A stretch of DNA of 64,000 bases from Halostagnicola sp. A-GB9-2 (GTDB taxonomy: Archaea; Halobacteriota; Halobacteria; Halobacteriales; Natrialbaceae): contig NZ_JASJOC010000011.1 of assembly GCF_030068615.1 (NCBI RefSeq), positions 36,722 through 100,721 of the forward strand. Direction: 5' to 3'. Positions 16,632-25,081 of this stretch are shown here, piece by piece. Below the pieces are notes generated by a model. It was not told the DNA's origin. It was given only the letters and a program-made list of their open reading frames with translations, and did no database searches. Each line of letters begins with the position of its first letter. The stretch's first letter is position 1. Made by a program: the position numbers and the translations under genes.

Positions 16632-16970
16632 ATGGAGAACGTCAACAGTGCGCAGGTCGAGTTCGAGGAGCATGCCGACGGAGTCTACCTCGCCGACCTC
16701 GCCACCGGCAAACGGGCGTGCATGAAATACTGGCGGATCGAGCCCGGGGCGACGCTGCCGGTCCACCGTCACGACAACGAGCAGATCGGGTACGTCCTCA
16801 GCGGCTCGCTGATCGCTCTGATCGACGGGGAGGAGGTTCCGCTCTCGACAGGTGATTGTTATCGATTCCGAAGCGGGGAACCCCACGGTACCGAGAACAG
16901 GGAGGAGGAGCCGGCCGTCGGTATCGGCGTCCTCGCACCGCCTCGAGAGCGTCCTGATTGGAGGCGTTGA
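16632..16970 (+). CDS. cupin-domain protein
   Basis: 112 aa from ATG 16632 (MENVNSAQVEFEEHADG). One conserved beta-barrel cupin: motif 1 PVHRHDNEQIGYVLSGSL with metal-type His/His/Glu, motif 2 LSTGDCYRFRSGEPHG with the last His. Such small cupins bind Fe, Mn or Zn and act as isomerases, dioxygenases or sensors. It is divergent from the NMT1-VOC operon across an 86-bp shared promoter region containing TGTTTATGCG (16589-16598), a likely TATA element. The pairing suggests a joint pathway. Confidence 0.85.
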   Translation: MENVNSAQVEFEEHADGVYLADLATGKRACMKYWRIEPGATLPVHRHDNEQIGYVLSGSLIALIDGEEVPLSTGDCYRFRSGEPHGTENREEEPAVGIGVLAPPRERPDWRR

Positions 16971-17141
16971 TGCGGACGATCGACGGCTTTCCACGCTCGA
17001 ACGGCAACCTGTCGAGTCACTCCGCGAGGGACCCGCGATCGCTCACGGCGCTCGAGGTGGGTCGAATTCGTCGGTCTACTGCCGGACACGGTGCGCGTTC
17101 GCCGCCAGCTACGAAAAATCTGAGATGTCTGTAGTTGTCGA

Positions 17142-18248
17142 CTACTCGACGACGACGTCGCCGACCGCGTCGTGTTGTGACTGGTCGAGGTAGACCTCCA
17201 TCTCCTCTTCGGCGACGAACTCGACGGTCTGATTTTCTCCCGCTTCGTCGATAAATTCCGAGCGAACGTAGGTGTTCCATTCGTTCGTGTCTCCGCCGGA
17301 GGCGACGACGAAGTTGTGGCCGGGAAGGGGTTCTCCCCACTCTTCGTCCTCGAGCTGACCGATTCCGTTCTCCCACTCGACGGCGTACGTTTCGCCCGCC
17401 TCGAACTCGAGCGTGGGATTAGCTTCGTCTGCGATTTCGTCGGGTGCCTCGCCGACCCATTCGCCTTCCTGAAGCGTGAGCGAGTAGGTTTCGACCGGGT
17501 CGCCGGTCTCGATCGCGGGCAATTCGATCGAAACGTCCTCGTCACCGCCGTCGATCGTCACCTCCTCTGTGACCCGTTCGTGACCGTACGTCCACACCTC
17601 GAGTTCGTAGTCGCCGTCCTCGAGCATGTCGAAGCGGGCTCTGGCCGGCTCGAAGTCCTCGTCCGGATCCGGCCGCGCCGCGATGTCGGAGAACGAGTGC
17701 ATGTCCTCGAGGAAGACCTCTGCCTCGATCGGGTCGCCGTCGCTGTCTTCGACGTGGACGTGCAGTTCGTGGACCTCGTCGGGATCGACCACTTCGATCG
17801 GGCCGCGCATCTGGACGGGGTGTGGTTCGCAGTAGTATTCCGCCATCTCCGATTCTGCGGTGAACGTGAGTTCCTCGAATTCGCCCTGTTCATCGAGCAT
17901 CGGCGTCGCTTCCAGTGCGTCGCCCTCGTCGTCGGCGAGGACGAAGTTGTGGTGGGAGCCGTCGCCGTTTACCCAGATGACTTCGTGTTCTTCGCCCTCC
18001 AGTAACCGGAGCGTCGGGCCCGACTGGCCGTCGATCTCCGCGGGAGCGACGCCGATCCAGCCGCTGACAATTCCGAGTAACGTGAACGTTCTCCCGTCGA
18101 CATCGTTTTGTACGGCCGGGAGTGGCTCGTTTAGATGCTCTCGATACGCCCCGGCGGTTCCCGTGATTGCCGCCGTTCCTGCGGCCGCTGCCGTTCCTTT
18201 CAGTACTCCTCGCCGCGTCAGTTGGTCGTGTGAGTTATCGTTCGTCAT
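17142..18248 (-). CDS. Tat-exported two-domain cupredoxin (halocyanin-like)
   Basis: 368 aa. The N terminus has a Tat signal (LTRRGVLKGTAAAAGTAA). Domain 1 (about 50-155) shows a type 1 copper site: His in SHHNFV, then EYYCEPHPVQM supplying Cys, His and Met. The central part has a carboxypeptidase-regulatory-like beta region (ELHVHVEDSDGDPIEAEV). Domain 2 (about 250-368) repeats the fold (NPTLEFEAG, GHNFVVASGG) but its end, VYLDQSQHDAVGD, lacks the Cys and Met, so it probably binds no type 1 copper. Located 33 bp after the PQQ dehydrogenase gene in the same operon; likely its electron acceptor outside the membrane. Confidence 0.88.
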   Translation of the reverse strand: MTNDNSHDQLTRRGVLKGTAAAAGTAAITGTAGAYREHLNEPLPAVQNDVDGRTFTLLGIVSGWIGVAPAEIDGQSGPTLRLLEGEEHEVIWVNGDGSHHNFVLADDEGDALEATPMLDEQGEFEELTFTAESEMAEYYCEPHPVQMRGPIEVVDPDEVHELHVHVEDSDGDPIEAEVFLEDMHSFSDIAARPDPDEDFEPARARFDMLEDGDYELEVWTYGHERVTEEVTIDGGDEDVSIELPAIETGDPVETYSLTLQEGEWVGEAPDEIADEANPTLEFEAGETYAVEWENGIGQLEDEEWGEPLPGHNFVVASGGDTNEWNTYVRSEFIDEAGENQTVEFVAEEEMEVYLDQSQHDAVGDVVVE

Positions 18249-18281
18249 TGGTTGTGTAATTTCTCGTCAATTCGGTTGTTC

Positions 18282-19985
18282 TCACTCATCCATCGAGAAC
18301 ACGGCGAGCGTATCGCCGCGTTCTCCCTGACGGAGCCAGCCGCTACCCCCGACCTGAACGGCGACGTACTGTGCCCCCTCGTCGGGATCGTACCAGCTCA
18401 TCGGCGAGGCGCTGATCGGAACGTCGAACTCGTACTCCCAGAGCCGGTCGCCAGATTCGCCGTCGTAGGCGACGAACGTTCCGTTCTGGGTGCCGTTGAA
18501 GACGAGTCCGGTCGATGTCGCCATCGAACCGCCCCACATGTACTGTTCGCTCTCGATCCAATCGCGCCAGACGACTTCTCCGGTCGTCGGGTCGATCGCG
18601 ACGAAGGCGGTGATAGATCCGTTCCACTCGTCGGGGTTCTCATCGGCCGGATCGTCGAGGCCGCCGCCCCAGTAGGGGTCGCCCTCCGTGTACTCCTCGA
18701 ACCGCCAGTACAGATCCTGCGGGAAGTTCTGGTGGACGAAGTACGCGAGTTCGGTCTCCGGGCTGTAGGACGGCGGCTGCCAGTCGTTCCCGCCGGGTGC
18801 CCCCGGAACGAACGGAACCCGCTCGTCTTCGCTGATGTGTGGGATCATCTCCCACATATTGATGTGTTGGCTACACTCCTCGCTGCGTTCGTAGAGATGT
18901 CCGTCGTCGGCGTCTAAGATGTAGACCCAGCCGGTCTTTCCGGAGCCGAGCACGACGTCCGTTTCCTCTCCGTCGACTTCGAGATCGTTTACCAGCACGC
19001 GGGGGGCCGCCGAGTCATAGTCCCAGACGTCGTGTGGACTCTCTTGGTACCCCCACTGTATTTCGCCGGACTCGAGGTCCATCGACAGCGTTCCGCAGGT
19101 GGGGAAGTTCGGGCCCGGTCGGACCGTTCCATCGAAGTCGGGTCCGGGGTTACCGATCGGCGAGTACAACATGCCTCGCTCCTCGTCGATCGTCGGTGTC
19201 ATCCAACTCGTTCCACAGCCGTGGTCTCGACTGGCTCCGATCCACTCGTCGTCGGGAAGCGTATCTGCCTGCCAGACGGAGTCTCCGTTCTCGGTATCCA
19301 GTGCGGCGAGGAAGCCGAGAACGCCGTATTCGCCGCCGGCGCTGCCGGTATAGACCGTCTCGTCGTATACGACCGGTGCCCACGTCGCGGAGTAGCCGAC
19401 TTCGTGATCGGCCGTCTGGGTGTACCACTCCTCCTCGCCGGTGTACCGGTCCAGCGCGACGACGCCCGAGTCGAGCGTCGTCATGTACACCTTGTCGCCG
19501 TAAACCGCGGCTCCTCGATTGTTGTCGTCACAACACAGCAGGACGTCGATCGGCGGCGCGTAGGTGTAACTCCAGAGGACCTCGCCCTCCCTGGCGTCGA
19601 TTGCCTTGATGTGGTTCGGCCCGTTCGTCTGGTACATCACCGGCGGATCGCCGGGAATCACGATCGGCGTTCCCTCCATGCTCGAGCCCGTCCCGACCTG
19701 CATCTCGTACTCGAGCTCGAGGTCGTCGACGTTGTCCGGCGTGATGACGTCGGCGGTCGTGTTTCGCTGTTGTTTGTACCCGCCGCCGTACATCAACCAC
19801 GCTTCGGGGTTCTCAGCGGACTCGCTGAGCATTTCCTGGGTTATGTCCTCCTCGGGGATGCGGTCGGCGTCGTGGTCCTCGGTGACCGATTCGTCCGGTC
19901 CGCCGACCAGTGTATACCCGTCGTCGATCTCTTTCAATTCGATATCTCGTGCGGCCTGAACGGCCCTGTCGTTGCGTAGTGCCAT
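18282..19985 (-). CDS. PQQ-dependent alcohol-dehydrogenase-like quinoprotein (copy 1)
   Basis: 567 aa from ATG 19985 (MALRNDRAVQAARDIE), chosen because GGTGAT lies 4 bp upstream, overlapping the stop of the previous gene. Eight-bladed propeller features: repeated TGE-W blades, vicinal cysteines LLCCDDNNRG, Ca-type Glu in GSAGGEYGV, GNPGP, and PHDVWDYDSAAP. The Asp of the RPGDN motif that is catalytic in methanol dehydrogenase appears as RPGPN. No signal peptide is present, although quinoproteins of this type act outside the cell. Operon: partner subunit, this gene, cupredoxin. Confidence 0.88.
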   Translation of the reverse strand: MALRNDRAVQAARDIELKEIDDGYTLVGGPDESVTEDHDADRIPEEDITQEMLSESAENPEAWLMYGGGYKQQRNTTADVITPDNVDDLELEYEMQVGTGSSMEGTPIVIPGDPPVMYQTNGPNHIKAIDAREGEVLWSYTYAPPIDVLLCCDDNNRGAAVYGDKVYMTTLDSGVVALDRYTGEEEWYTQTADHEVGYSATWAPVVYDETVYTGSAGGEYGVLGFLAALDTENGDSVWQADTLPDDEWIGASRDHGCGTSWMTPTIDEERGMLYSPIGNPGPDFDGTVRPGPNFPTCGTLSMDLESGEIQWGYQESPHDVWDYDSAAPRVLVNDLEVDGEETDVVLGSGKTGWVYILDADDGHLYERSEECSQHINMWEMIPHISEDERVPFVPGAPGGNDWQPPSYSPETELAYFVHQNFPQDLYWRFEEYTEGDPYWGGGLDDPADENPDEWNGSITAFVAIDPTTGEVVWRDWIESEQYMWGGSMATSTGLVFNGTQNGTFVAYDGESGDRLWEYEFDVPISASPMSWYDPDEGAQYVAVQVGGSGWLRQGERGDTLAVFSMDE

Positions 19986-19989
19986 TGGT

Positions 19990-19995
19990 ATCACC
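19990..19995 (-). promoter_or_regulatory. Shine-Dalgarno GGTGAT overlapping the preceding stop codon
   Basis: On the minus strand GGTGATACCAATG joins the TGA stop of the 303-aa partner gene to the PQQ dehydrogenase start. The identical string occurs at 31581-31593 in the paralogous locus, so the coupling has been conserved since duplication. Confidence 0.75.
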
Positions 19996-20902
19996 GAAGT
20001 TTGCTTGCGGCGCGGACGTCGTCCGTGATGTAGAAGACGTCTCTCATCAGCTCTTCCTGGCTGACGATTTGGATCGCGGCTCCCGCAGTGAGTGCCGCGG
20101 GTAACTGTCCGTCGGAAAGTTCCCTCTCGTCGTCGGGCGCGGCGATGTCACACGCGGCGGTCGCCGTGACGTACAGTCCGCCGAGCATCGCAGCAGTATG
20201 CCAGTTTGCGTCGTCGAGGATGCTGTCGGTGACTATCACCCTGTTCTGCCACAGGTGACGATCCAATCCGCGGATCCACAGGAGCGCTCCGCCCGAAGCC
20301 CGTTGGTGCAACGGCGGGACGTTCTCCGTGTCGAACTCGACGTCCTTCGGGATCTGGTTCGACGGCACCCATCGAGCGAGTCGCTCGTTGGTGTTCACGA
20401 TCGAAGCAAGGAGAACGGTTTTTTCCTCTTCGTCGAACCCGAGTTCGTCGAGCCCCGTCGAAAGCGACGTCGAGAGGAGTAACTCTCGAGCCGTATACTC
20501 CACGTGCTCGGGCGTGAACTTCGGCAGGAATTCTTCGATGCCCTCGAAAAACCCGGTTTCGACGAGGTGATCGTAGAGTCGCCACCCGGGTTGTGCGACC
20601 GCCTCGTACAGGCCCTCGGGTTCGTCTGGAATGCCCGCCGCACGCACTTCGGGGAGACGAGCGATTTCGTCATCGAGGGCGTTTCGCTCCCGCCGGAGCA
20701 ACTCGCCGTCGAGGCTGTCCGAAAACGTGTCTCTGATTTCCCGACCTCTCGAGACGAACTCCGGATCGGTCTTTGCGTCGAGTGTCGTCGCGAGACCGTC
20801 CCACGTCACCGGCGTCTCGGCCGTCTCTTCGACGCCAAGGTTGCGCGCCAGATCACGTCGGTCCGCTGTCGACATTTCCGGTCTCATGCTTGTCTGTGAC
20901 AT
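19991..20902 (-). CDS. partner subunit of PQQ dehydrogenase, paralogue 1 (no signal peptide)
   Basis: 303 aa from ATG 20902 (MSQTSMRPEMSTADRRD). Clearly paralogous to the product at 30650: both share PPLHQRASGGALLWIRGLD / PLHQRSAEGSLLWIDGLD, the next HLWQN/FLWQN block, MLGG and a C-terminal ITDD. Mostly helical, with no cofactor motif that I recognise. At the position where the paralogue has a Tat signal, this one has only TADRRDLARNLGV and no hydrophobic core. It may bind the catalytic subunit as a chaperone or small subunit. Family unnamed. Confidence 0.75.
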   Translation of the reverse strand: MSQTSMRPEMSTADRRDLARNLGVEETAETPVTWDGLATTLDAKTDPEFVSRGREIRDTFSDSLDGELLRRERNALDDEIARLPEVRAAGIPDEPEGLYEAVAQPGWRLYDHLVETGFFEGIEEFLPKFTPEHVEYTARELLLSTSLSTGLDELGFDEEEKTVLLASIVNTNERLARWVPSNQIPKDVEFDTENVPPLHQRASGGALLWIRGLDRHLWQNRVIVTDSILDDANWHTAAMLGGLYVTATAACDIAAPDDERELSDGQLPAALTAGAAIQIVSQEELMRDVFYITDDVRAASKLR

Positions 20903-21403
20903 GTTATCACTCCAAGGTCAGCCTTCCAGCAATCAACCGATAAACATTTTCGAAGTATTCGTGTACTACAGGACAGGCTAGGTGTTCGATACCTGCCATC
21001 ACTGTCGAGGTTTTGCCGGTGTGTTGACCAATCGGTCCCACGCCGTTCGTCGTTCGATGCCGGAACTCATTACCGATGCTCGAGAATCGATTTCAGCCGA
21101 AATCCCGATGTCGGGGGGATAGAACTTCTCGTTCGTCGCGCGTACGGTCGAAAACGGCAACATAACCCGGTCTCCGCTTCGCACGGTTCGCTCGAGGCGA
21201 TGCCTACTGTCTGTAACACGACGATTCATGTGGGGTATCCGACAGATTCTCACTGCTCTGTTGACACTCGGCCGTGTCCGAGCGATTCCGGTCGTCTCGA
21301 GGGTCGGTTGGTCTCAAGGCCGGTCAAGTTAGCCTGGCGATACTATCTGTGACGATTACCACGGGGCTGTTTTATGGTCCTCTACGGTGTGGGGAGAATT
21401 CGC
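20903..21403. other. intergenic stretch, no gene supported
   Basis: About 500 bp between divergent genes. No open frame has family features and no hairpin or repeat stands out. It must contain promoters for both directions; AACATTTTCG near 20943 and TGTTTTATGG near 21368 are the only TATA-like segments seen. Confidence 0.4.
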
Positions 21404-21823
21404 ATGGTGGACACAATCAGTCTCGAGACGGCAAAGGAAGTCATCGACGCGGCCGAACAGCGCGCAGAAGAGATTGACAACCCGATGGTGATAACCGTCG
21501 CTAACTCTGAAGGAAACCTCATCGCCCAGCACCGGATGGACGATGCGTGGCTCGCCTCGGTCGACATCTCGCGAAACAAGGCCTTCACCGCGGCGTCGCT
21601 GGATATGCCCACACACGAGTTAGCCGAACCGTCCAAGCCGGGTGAATCGCTGTACGGCCTTCAGAACACCAATCAGGGCCGGATCGTCATCTTCGGTGGC
21701 GGCTACCCGCTGATGCGAGACGGCGAAATCGTCGGCACCATCGGCGTCAGCGGCGGCGCCGTCGAACAGGACATGGACGTCGCGGAGGTCGGCGTCGACA
21801 AGTTCGACGAACTCTCCTCCTAA
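21404..21823 (+). CDS. GlcG/HbpS-family heme-binding-like protein
   Basis: 139 aa from ATG 21404 (MVDTISLETAKEVIDAAEQR). The sequence follows the DUF336 (GlcG/HbpS) pattern: MVITVANSEGNLIAQHRMDD, SRNKAFTAASLDMPT, IVIFGGGYPLMRDGEIVGTI and GVSGGAVEQD. Members bind heme or corrinoid-type ligands or sit beside glycolate, diol and redox enzymes. No signal peptide. It is divergent from the PQQ dehydrogenase operon, and might serve it, but this is inference. Confidence 0.88.
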   Translation: MVDTISLETAKEVIDAAEQRAEEIDNPMVITVANSEGNLIAQHRMDDAWLASVDISRNKAFTAASLDMPTHELAEPSKPGESLYGLQNTNQGRIVIFGGGYPLMRDGEIVGTIGVSGGAVEQDMDVAEVGVDKFDELSS

Positions 21824-22071
21824 CGACCGAGCGCAGACTACGGCCGACCCCTGCAGACCCGTGCCGAGCAGACCCGTGCCGACTACCGCAGACCACCCCA
21901 CCGCTTGGTGGGATCGGCACGGAGGGCCATCGTAGTCGAACGTAGTGCACTCGTACGATTCGATACGGAAGTTCCCACACAGCCACAGTTCTATTACTAC
22001 CTGTGAATGTCGCGCTAGCTTGGTCGGATTTCCGTGTTCGAATTAAGTACGTTGTCGTCCTCGAGTCTACC

Positions 22072-22965
22072 GTGAGTTCGAACACGCTCGACTCGTTTGG
22101 CCGGGCCATCCTCGAGACGCTCGAGGACGAACAATTGACCGCTGACACGCTCGAGGCCGCGTTCGAGACCTCTCGAGAGACGCTCGAGGAGCGCTTATCG
22201 CAACTGGTCGACAACGCGCTGGTTCGACAGGGAGACGGCGGCCGATACGAGTTGACCGATAACGGCCGCCGCGTCCTTCGCGCGACGTCCGTGGGAAAGC
22301 GCGACGACCGTATCGATATCCCTGCGGCGGTAGAGGCGTCACTTGAGGGCTTTTCACTCCCTCCGGACAGGGAGGACGCCGTCCGAAAGGCGTTTTCGTT
22401 CCTTCAGTACTGGGGTGATGCGACGACGGCCGAACTTATCGACGGCTGTTACAGCGAGTCGCCCGCCGATTACGACACGGCCAAGCGGTGGTGGGGAGAC
22501 TGCGTCGAAAAACGACTCCGCGGGCTCTCGCTCGTCGAACCCCCGCGATCCGAATCGATCGATTCGCCAGATCTGGACGAGATGCTGTGGCGGTACGAGA
22601 ATGTACCCGTCGTCGAAACTCCCGATGACGTAGATGGACGCGACGTTCCCGACCCCCAGCCGGGGCCCATGTCGTTCGGAAGCGTTCGTCACGGGATCGA
22701 GAAAATCGAGATGAGCGACGCCGAACGAACGGCGGCTCGAGTCGCGTTCACGGTTCTATTTGATCGAGAGACGGTAACCGCGGCCGAGCTAGCCGAACGA
22801 GTGTACGGCGACTATCCGGCGGGGTACGACTCAAGCGACGATTGGACAGTCTTTCTCTCGGACGTGTTCGATGCCCTCCCCGGTATCGAGCGGGATTCGG
22901 AGACGATGGACGAAGTCGTCTGGAGTTATTGGCCGTCTCATGGTCTGGAAACGGATCGGGACTGA
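22072..22965 (+). CDS. winged-helix protein with two related wHTH halves
   Basis: 297 aa if started at GTG 22072 (MSSNTLDSFGRAILETL); an ATG in frame lies at 22003. Residues 5-70 form a classic wHTH (DEQLTADTLEAAFETSRE followed by a wing ending GRYELTDNGRRVL). Two further regions are similar to each other: KAFSFLQYWGDATTAELIDG and AFTVLFDRETVTAAELAERV, each followed by Y(G/S)..P..YD. It looks like a multi-wHTH DNA-binding regulator. Family not named with certainty. Confidence 0.65.
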   Translation: MSSNTLDSFGRAILETLEDEQLTADTLEAAFETSRETLEERLSQLVDNALVRQGDGGRYELTDNGRRVLRATSVGKRDDRIDIPAAVEASLEGFSLPPDREDAVRKAFSFLQYWGDATTAELIDGCYSESPADYDTAKRWWGDCVEKRLRGLSLVEPPRSESIDSPDLDEMLWRYENVPVVETPDDVDGRDVPDPQPGPMSFGSVRHGIEKIEMSDAERTAARVAFTVLFDRETVTAAELAERVYGDYPAGYDSSDDWTVFLSDVFDALPGIERDSETMDEVVWSYWPSHGLETDRD

Positions 22966-22988
22966 CCGCTGACGGTACCTGTGCTCGG

Positions 22989-23434
22989 ATGGCCGCAAAT
23001 TCACGCCGTACGATCAACACCCGCAGTAGTAGGATCGTTCGAATATCAGATACCGACTGTCCGTGGTACGAGGTCGCCGTGGTCGGCGGCGGGCCAGCCG
23101 GACTCACCACAGCGCAGTATACCACGCGTCTGAGCCATCGAACCGCCGTCTTCGAAAGGGAAGGGGCCGACACGCGGCGGTCGGCCACGTTCACAACGTG
23201 CTGGGGATTTCGGAGGATGTCTCCGGCCGGGAACTGGCAGATCACGCCCTCGAGGATGTCGAAACCCACGGCGGGGACATCTACTTCGACGTCGTCGAAC
23301 ACATCGATAAGGGGGAGGTGAGAGCGAGTACCCGTTCCGTCTCGGGGCCGCTCACGCGACGATCGAATCGAAATGCGTCGTTCTCGCGACCGGATTTCGT
23401 GACCACAGCCCGGACGCGCCGGAGATCCGGTAGT
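22989..23434 (+). pseudogene. degraded thioredoxin-reductase-like FAD oxidoreductase
   Basis: The first frame gives YEVAVVGGGPAGLTTAQY, a FAD-binding Rossmann motif. It then jumps frame near 23165 to HNVLGISEDVSGRELADHAL and again near 23330 to HATIESKCVVLATGFRDHSP, and stops at TAG 23431-23433. The three pieces line up in order with NAD(P)/FAD-dependent thioredoxin-reductase-type proteins, but two frameshifts and loss of the C-terminal half make it non-functional. The decayed end is directly joined to a nonamer array. Confidence 0.8.
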
Positions 23435-23575
23435 TCACACCGTTAAAAAACGTGGCACAGTCTACACTGTGTACAATGTTTGCACAGTATAGAATTTGTA
23501 AAACTCTCAGAACGTGTGAACGTGTAGAACGCATAGAGCTTGTACAACGTGAGGGGTGTTCGCGCTGTGGGTCGA
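23433..23575. repeat. nonamer array H, remote satellite of the parA-linked arrays (about 16 units)
   Basis: Units in 9-bp phase: GTTCACACC, GTTAAAAAA, CGTGGCACA, GTCTACACT, GTGTACAAT, GTTTGCACA, GTATAGAAT, TTGTAAAAC, TCTCAGAAC, GTGTGAAC, GTGTAGAAC, GCATAGAGC, TTGTACAAC, then GC-richer units. GTGTACAAT, GTTTGCACA and GTCTACACT occur exactly in the parA arrays 16 kb away. It lies between a decayed oxidoreductase and the DUF892 gene, ending 100 bp before that gene's start. Confidence 0.8.
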
Positions 23576-23674
23576 CCGAAACTCCAAACTGTGGAGCGAC
23601 TCTGCCGGTTCACGCTCTCACCTGCAAGCTTGTTGCTTATCGAACGGAATGGCCTCGACCAATACAGAGGACCA

Positions 23675-24172
23675 ATGAGTGTTGATTCAACGAAAGACCT
23701 GTTCCTGAGCGGACTGAAACACGCCTACTACACCGAACAGCGCCTCGTCGACGCGCTCGAGGAACTGGAGAGCACCTCGACGCGGGAGGAACTGAAGTCG
23801 GGATTTGCCGAGCACCAATCCGAGACGGAAAATCACATCGACCGGCTCGAGCAAGTGTTCGATCAGGCGGGAGAATCGCCCGAGGGAGCGGAAGACCCCG
23901 TCGCCGAAGGTATGATCGAAGCCCACGAGGAGTTCCTCGAGAAGGATCCGAGCGATGACGCGCTGGATCGGTTCAACATCGCCGCCGGCCAGAAATCCGA
24001 ACACTACGAGATAGCCGTCTACGGGAACCTCATCCCGATGGCCGACCAGATCGGTCTCGACGAAGCCGCGGATCTACTCGAGGAGAACCTCCGGGAAGAA
24101 CAGGACGAACTCGACACCCTCTCGGAGCTCGGCGAGGAGTTCGACTACGGCGAACTCACGCAGTCGGCGTAA
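23675..24172 (+). CDS. DUF892 (YciE/YciF-type) ferritin-like protein, copy 1
   Basis: 165 aa from ATG 23675 (MSVDSTKDLFLSGLKHAYY). Four-helix-bundle pattern with carboxylate/His pairs: LKHAYYTEQRLVDALEELE, FAEHQSETENHIDRLEQVF, KSEHYEIAVYGNLI and LREEQDELDTLSEL. DUF892 proteins are diiron-type ferritin-like proteins linked to stress. About 50% of residues appear shared with the copy at 47146-47640. It precedes a true ferritin gene, indicating an iron/oxidative-stress cluster. Array H lies in its upstream region. Confidence 0.9.
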   Translation: MSVDSTKDLFLSGLKHAYYTEQRLVDALEELESTSTREELKSGFAEHQSETENHIDRLEQVFDQAGESPEGAEDPVAEGMIEAHEEFLEKDPSDDALDRFNIAAGQKSEHYEIAVYGNLIPMADQIGLDEAADLLEENLREEQDELDTLSELGEEFDYGELTQSA

Positions 24173-24510
24173 TCGACCGAAGCCGGCATTTTCGGTGTGC
24201 CACGCGGCGTTTCGTCTCCGATCTGTTCTGACAGTACGCGAAAATCGCCCAGCGTCGATAGAGACTCGAGCTATTCGTCTGCTCCCCGGAGTTGGAACCC
24301 GACGAACCGAATCGCCTCGAGCGGCGGATCGGTTGCTATCTCGTGTAGATCTCCGTTCTGGTAGGGATCTTACCGAACACCGCGTCAAGGCCGCAACCGA
24401 ACACGACGGCAGTTAGGTTTCGTGTGACCCCATCGAATCGGACCTGGGTACTGCGTATCTGGTTGCCCACGCCAGTTCAGAACGCTTGCCGGATCGTCCG
24501 GTTCGATCCT

Positions 24511-24523
24511 AAGTATAATGATA
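24511..24523 (+). promoter_or_regulatory. probable TATA-type promoter of the ferritin gene
   Basis: AAGTATAATGATA lies 25-37 bp before the ATG at 24548, the distance expected for a short-leader or leaderless haloarchaeal transcript. The preceding 340 bp between the DUF892 gene and this element contain no gene I can support. Confidence 0.5.
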
Positions 24524-24547
24524 TGCCCGAGAGTTCGCCTAGACGGT

Positions 24548-25081
24548 ATGCTCAAAGAGTCAGTTGAAGACGCGCTGAACGAACAGATCAACGCCGAACT
24601 CTACTCGTCGTACGTCTACCTCTCCATGGCGGCCTACTACGAGGGCGAAGGCCTCCCCGGCTTCGCGTCGTGGATGCGTTCTCAGTCTGACGAGGAACAC
24701 GAACACGCGATGCGTCTTTACGAATTCGTCCACGATCGAGACGGGCGGGTTACGCTTTCTGGAATCGATAGTCCACCGACGGAGTGGTCCAGCCCGGCCG
24801 ATGCCTTCGAGACGGCCTACGAACACGAGGTCGAAATCACCGAAATGATCGACGACCTCGTCGCGCTCGCTCGAGAAGCAAACGACAATGCGACGGAAAA
24901 CATGCTCCAGTGGTTCGTCGCAGAGCAAGTCGAGGAGGAGGCGACCGCACAGGCCATCCTCGACAAACTGAAACACGTCGGAGATGACGGCCCCGGCCTC
25001 CTGATGATCGATCAGGAACTCGGCCAGCGCGGCAGTGAGGGTGCGGACGATGAAGCCGAGGTCGGCGAGTTGGGAGAGTAG
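24548..25081 (+). CDS. ferritin (iron-storage protein)
   Basis: 177 aa from ATG 24548 (MLKESVEDALNEQINAELYS). It matches non-heme FtnA-type ferritins along its length: NEQINAELYSSYVYLSMAAY with the first ferroxidase Glu, SDEEHEHAMRLYEFVHDRDG with the E..H pair, and WFVAEQVEEEATAQAILDKL. The short acidic tail (GADDEAEVGELGE) is a halophilic addition. It should oxidise Fe(II) and store Fe(III) in a 24-mer. A TATA-like element lies just upstream. Confidence 0.93.
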   Translation: MLKESVEDALNEQINAELYSSYVYLSMAAYYEGEGLPGFASWMRSQSDEEHEHAMRLYEFVHDRDGRVTLSGIDSPPTEWSSPADAFETAYEHEVEITEMIDDLVALAREANDNATENMLQWFVAEQVEEEATAQAILDKLKHVGDDGPGLLMIDQELGQRGSEGADDEAEVGELGE

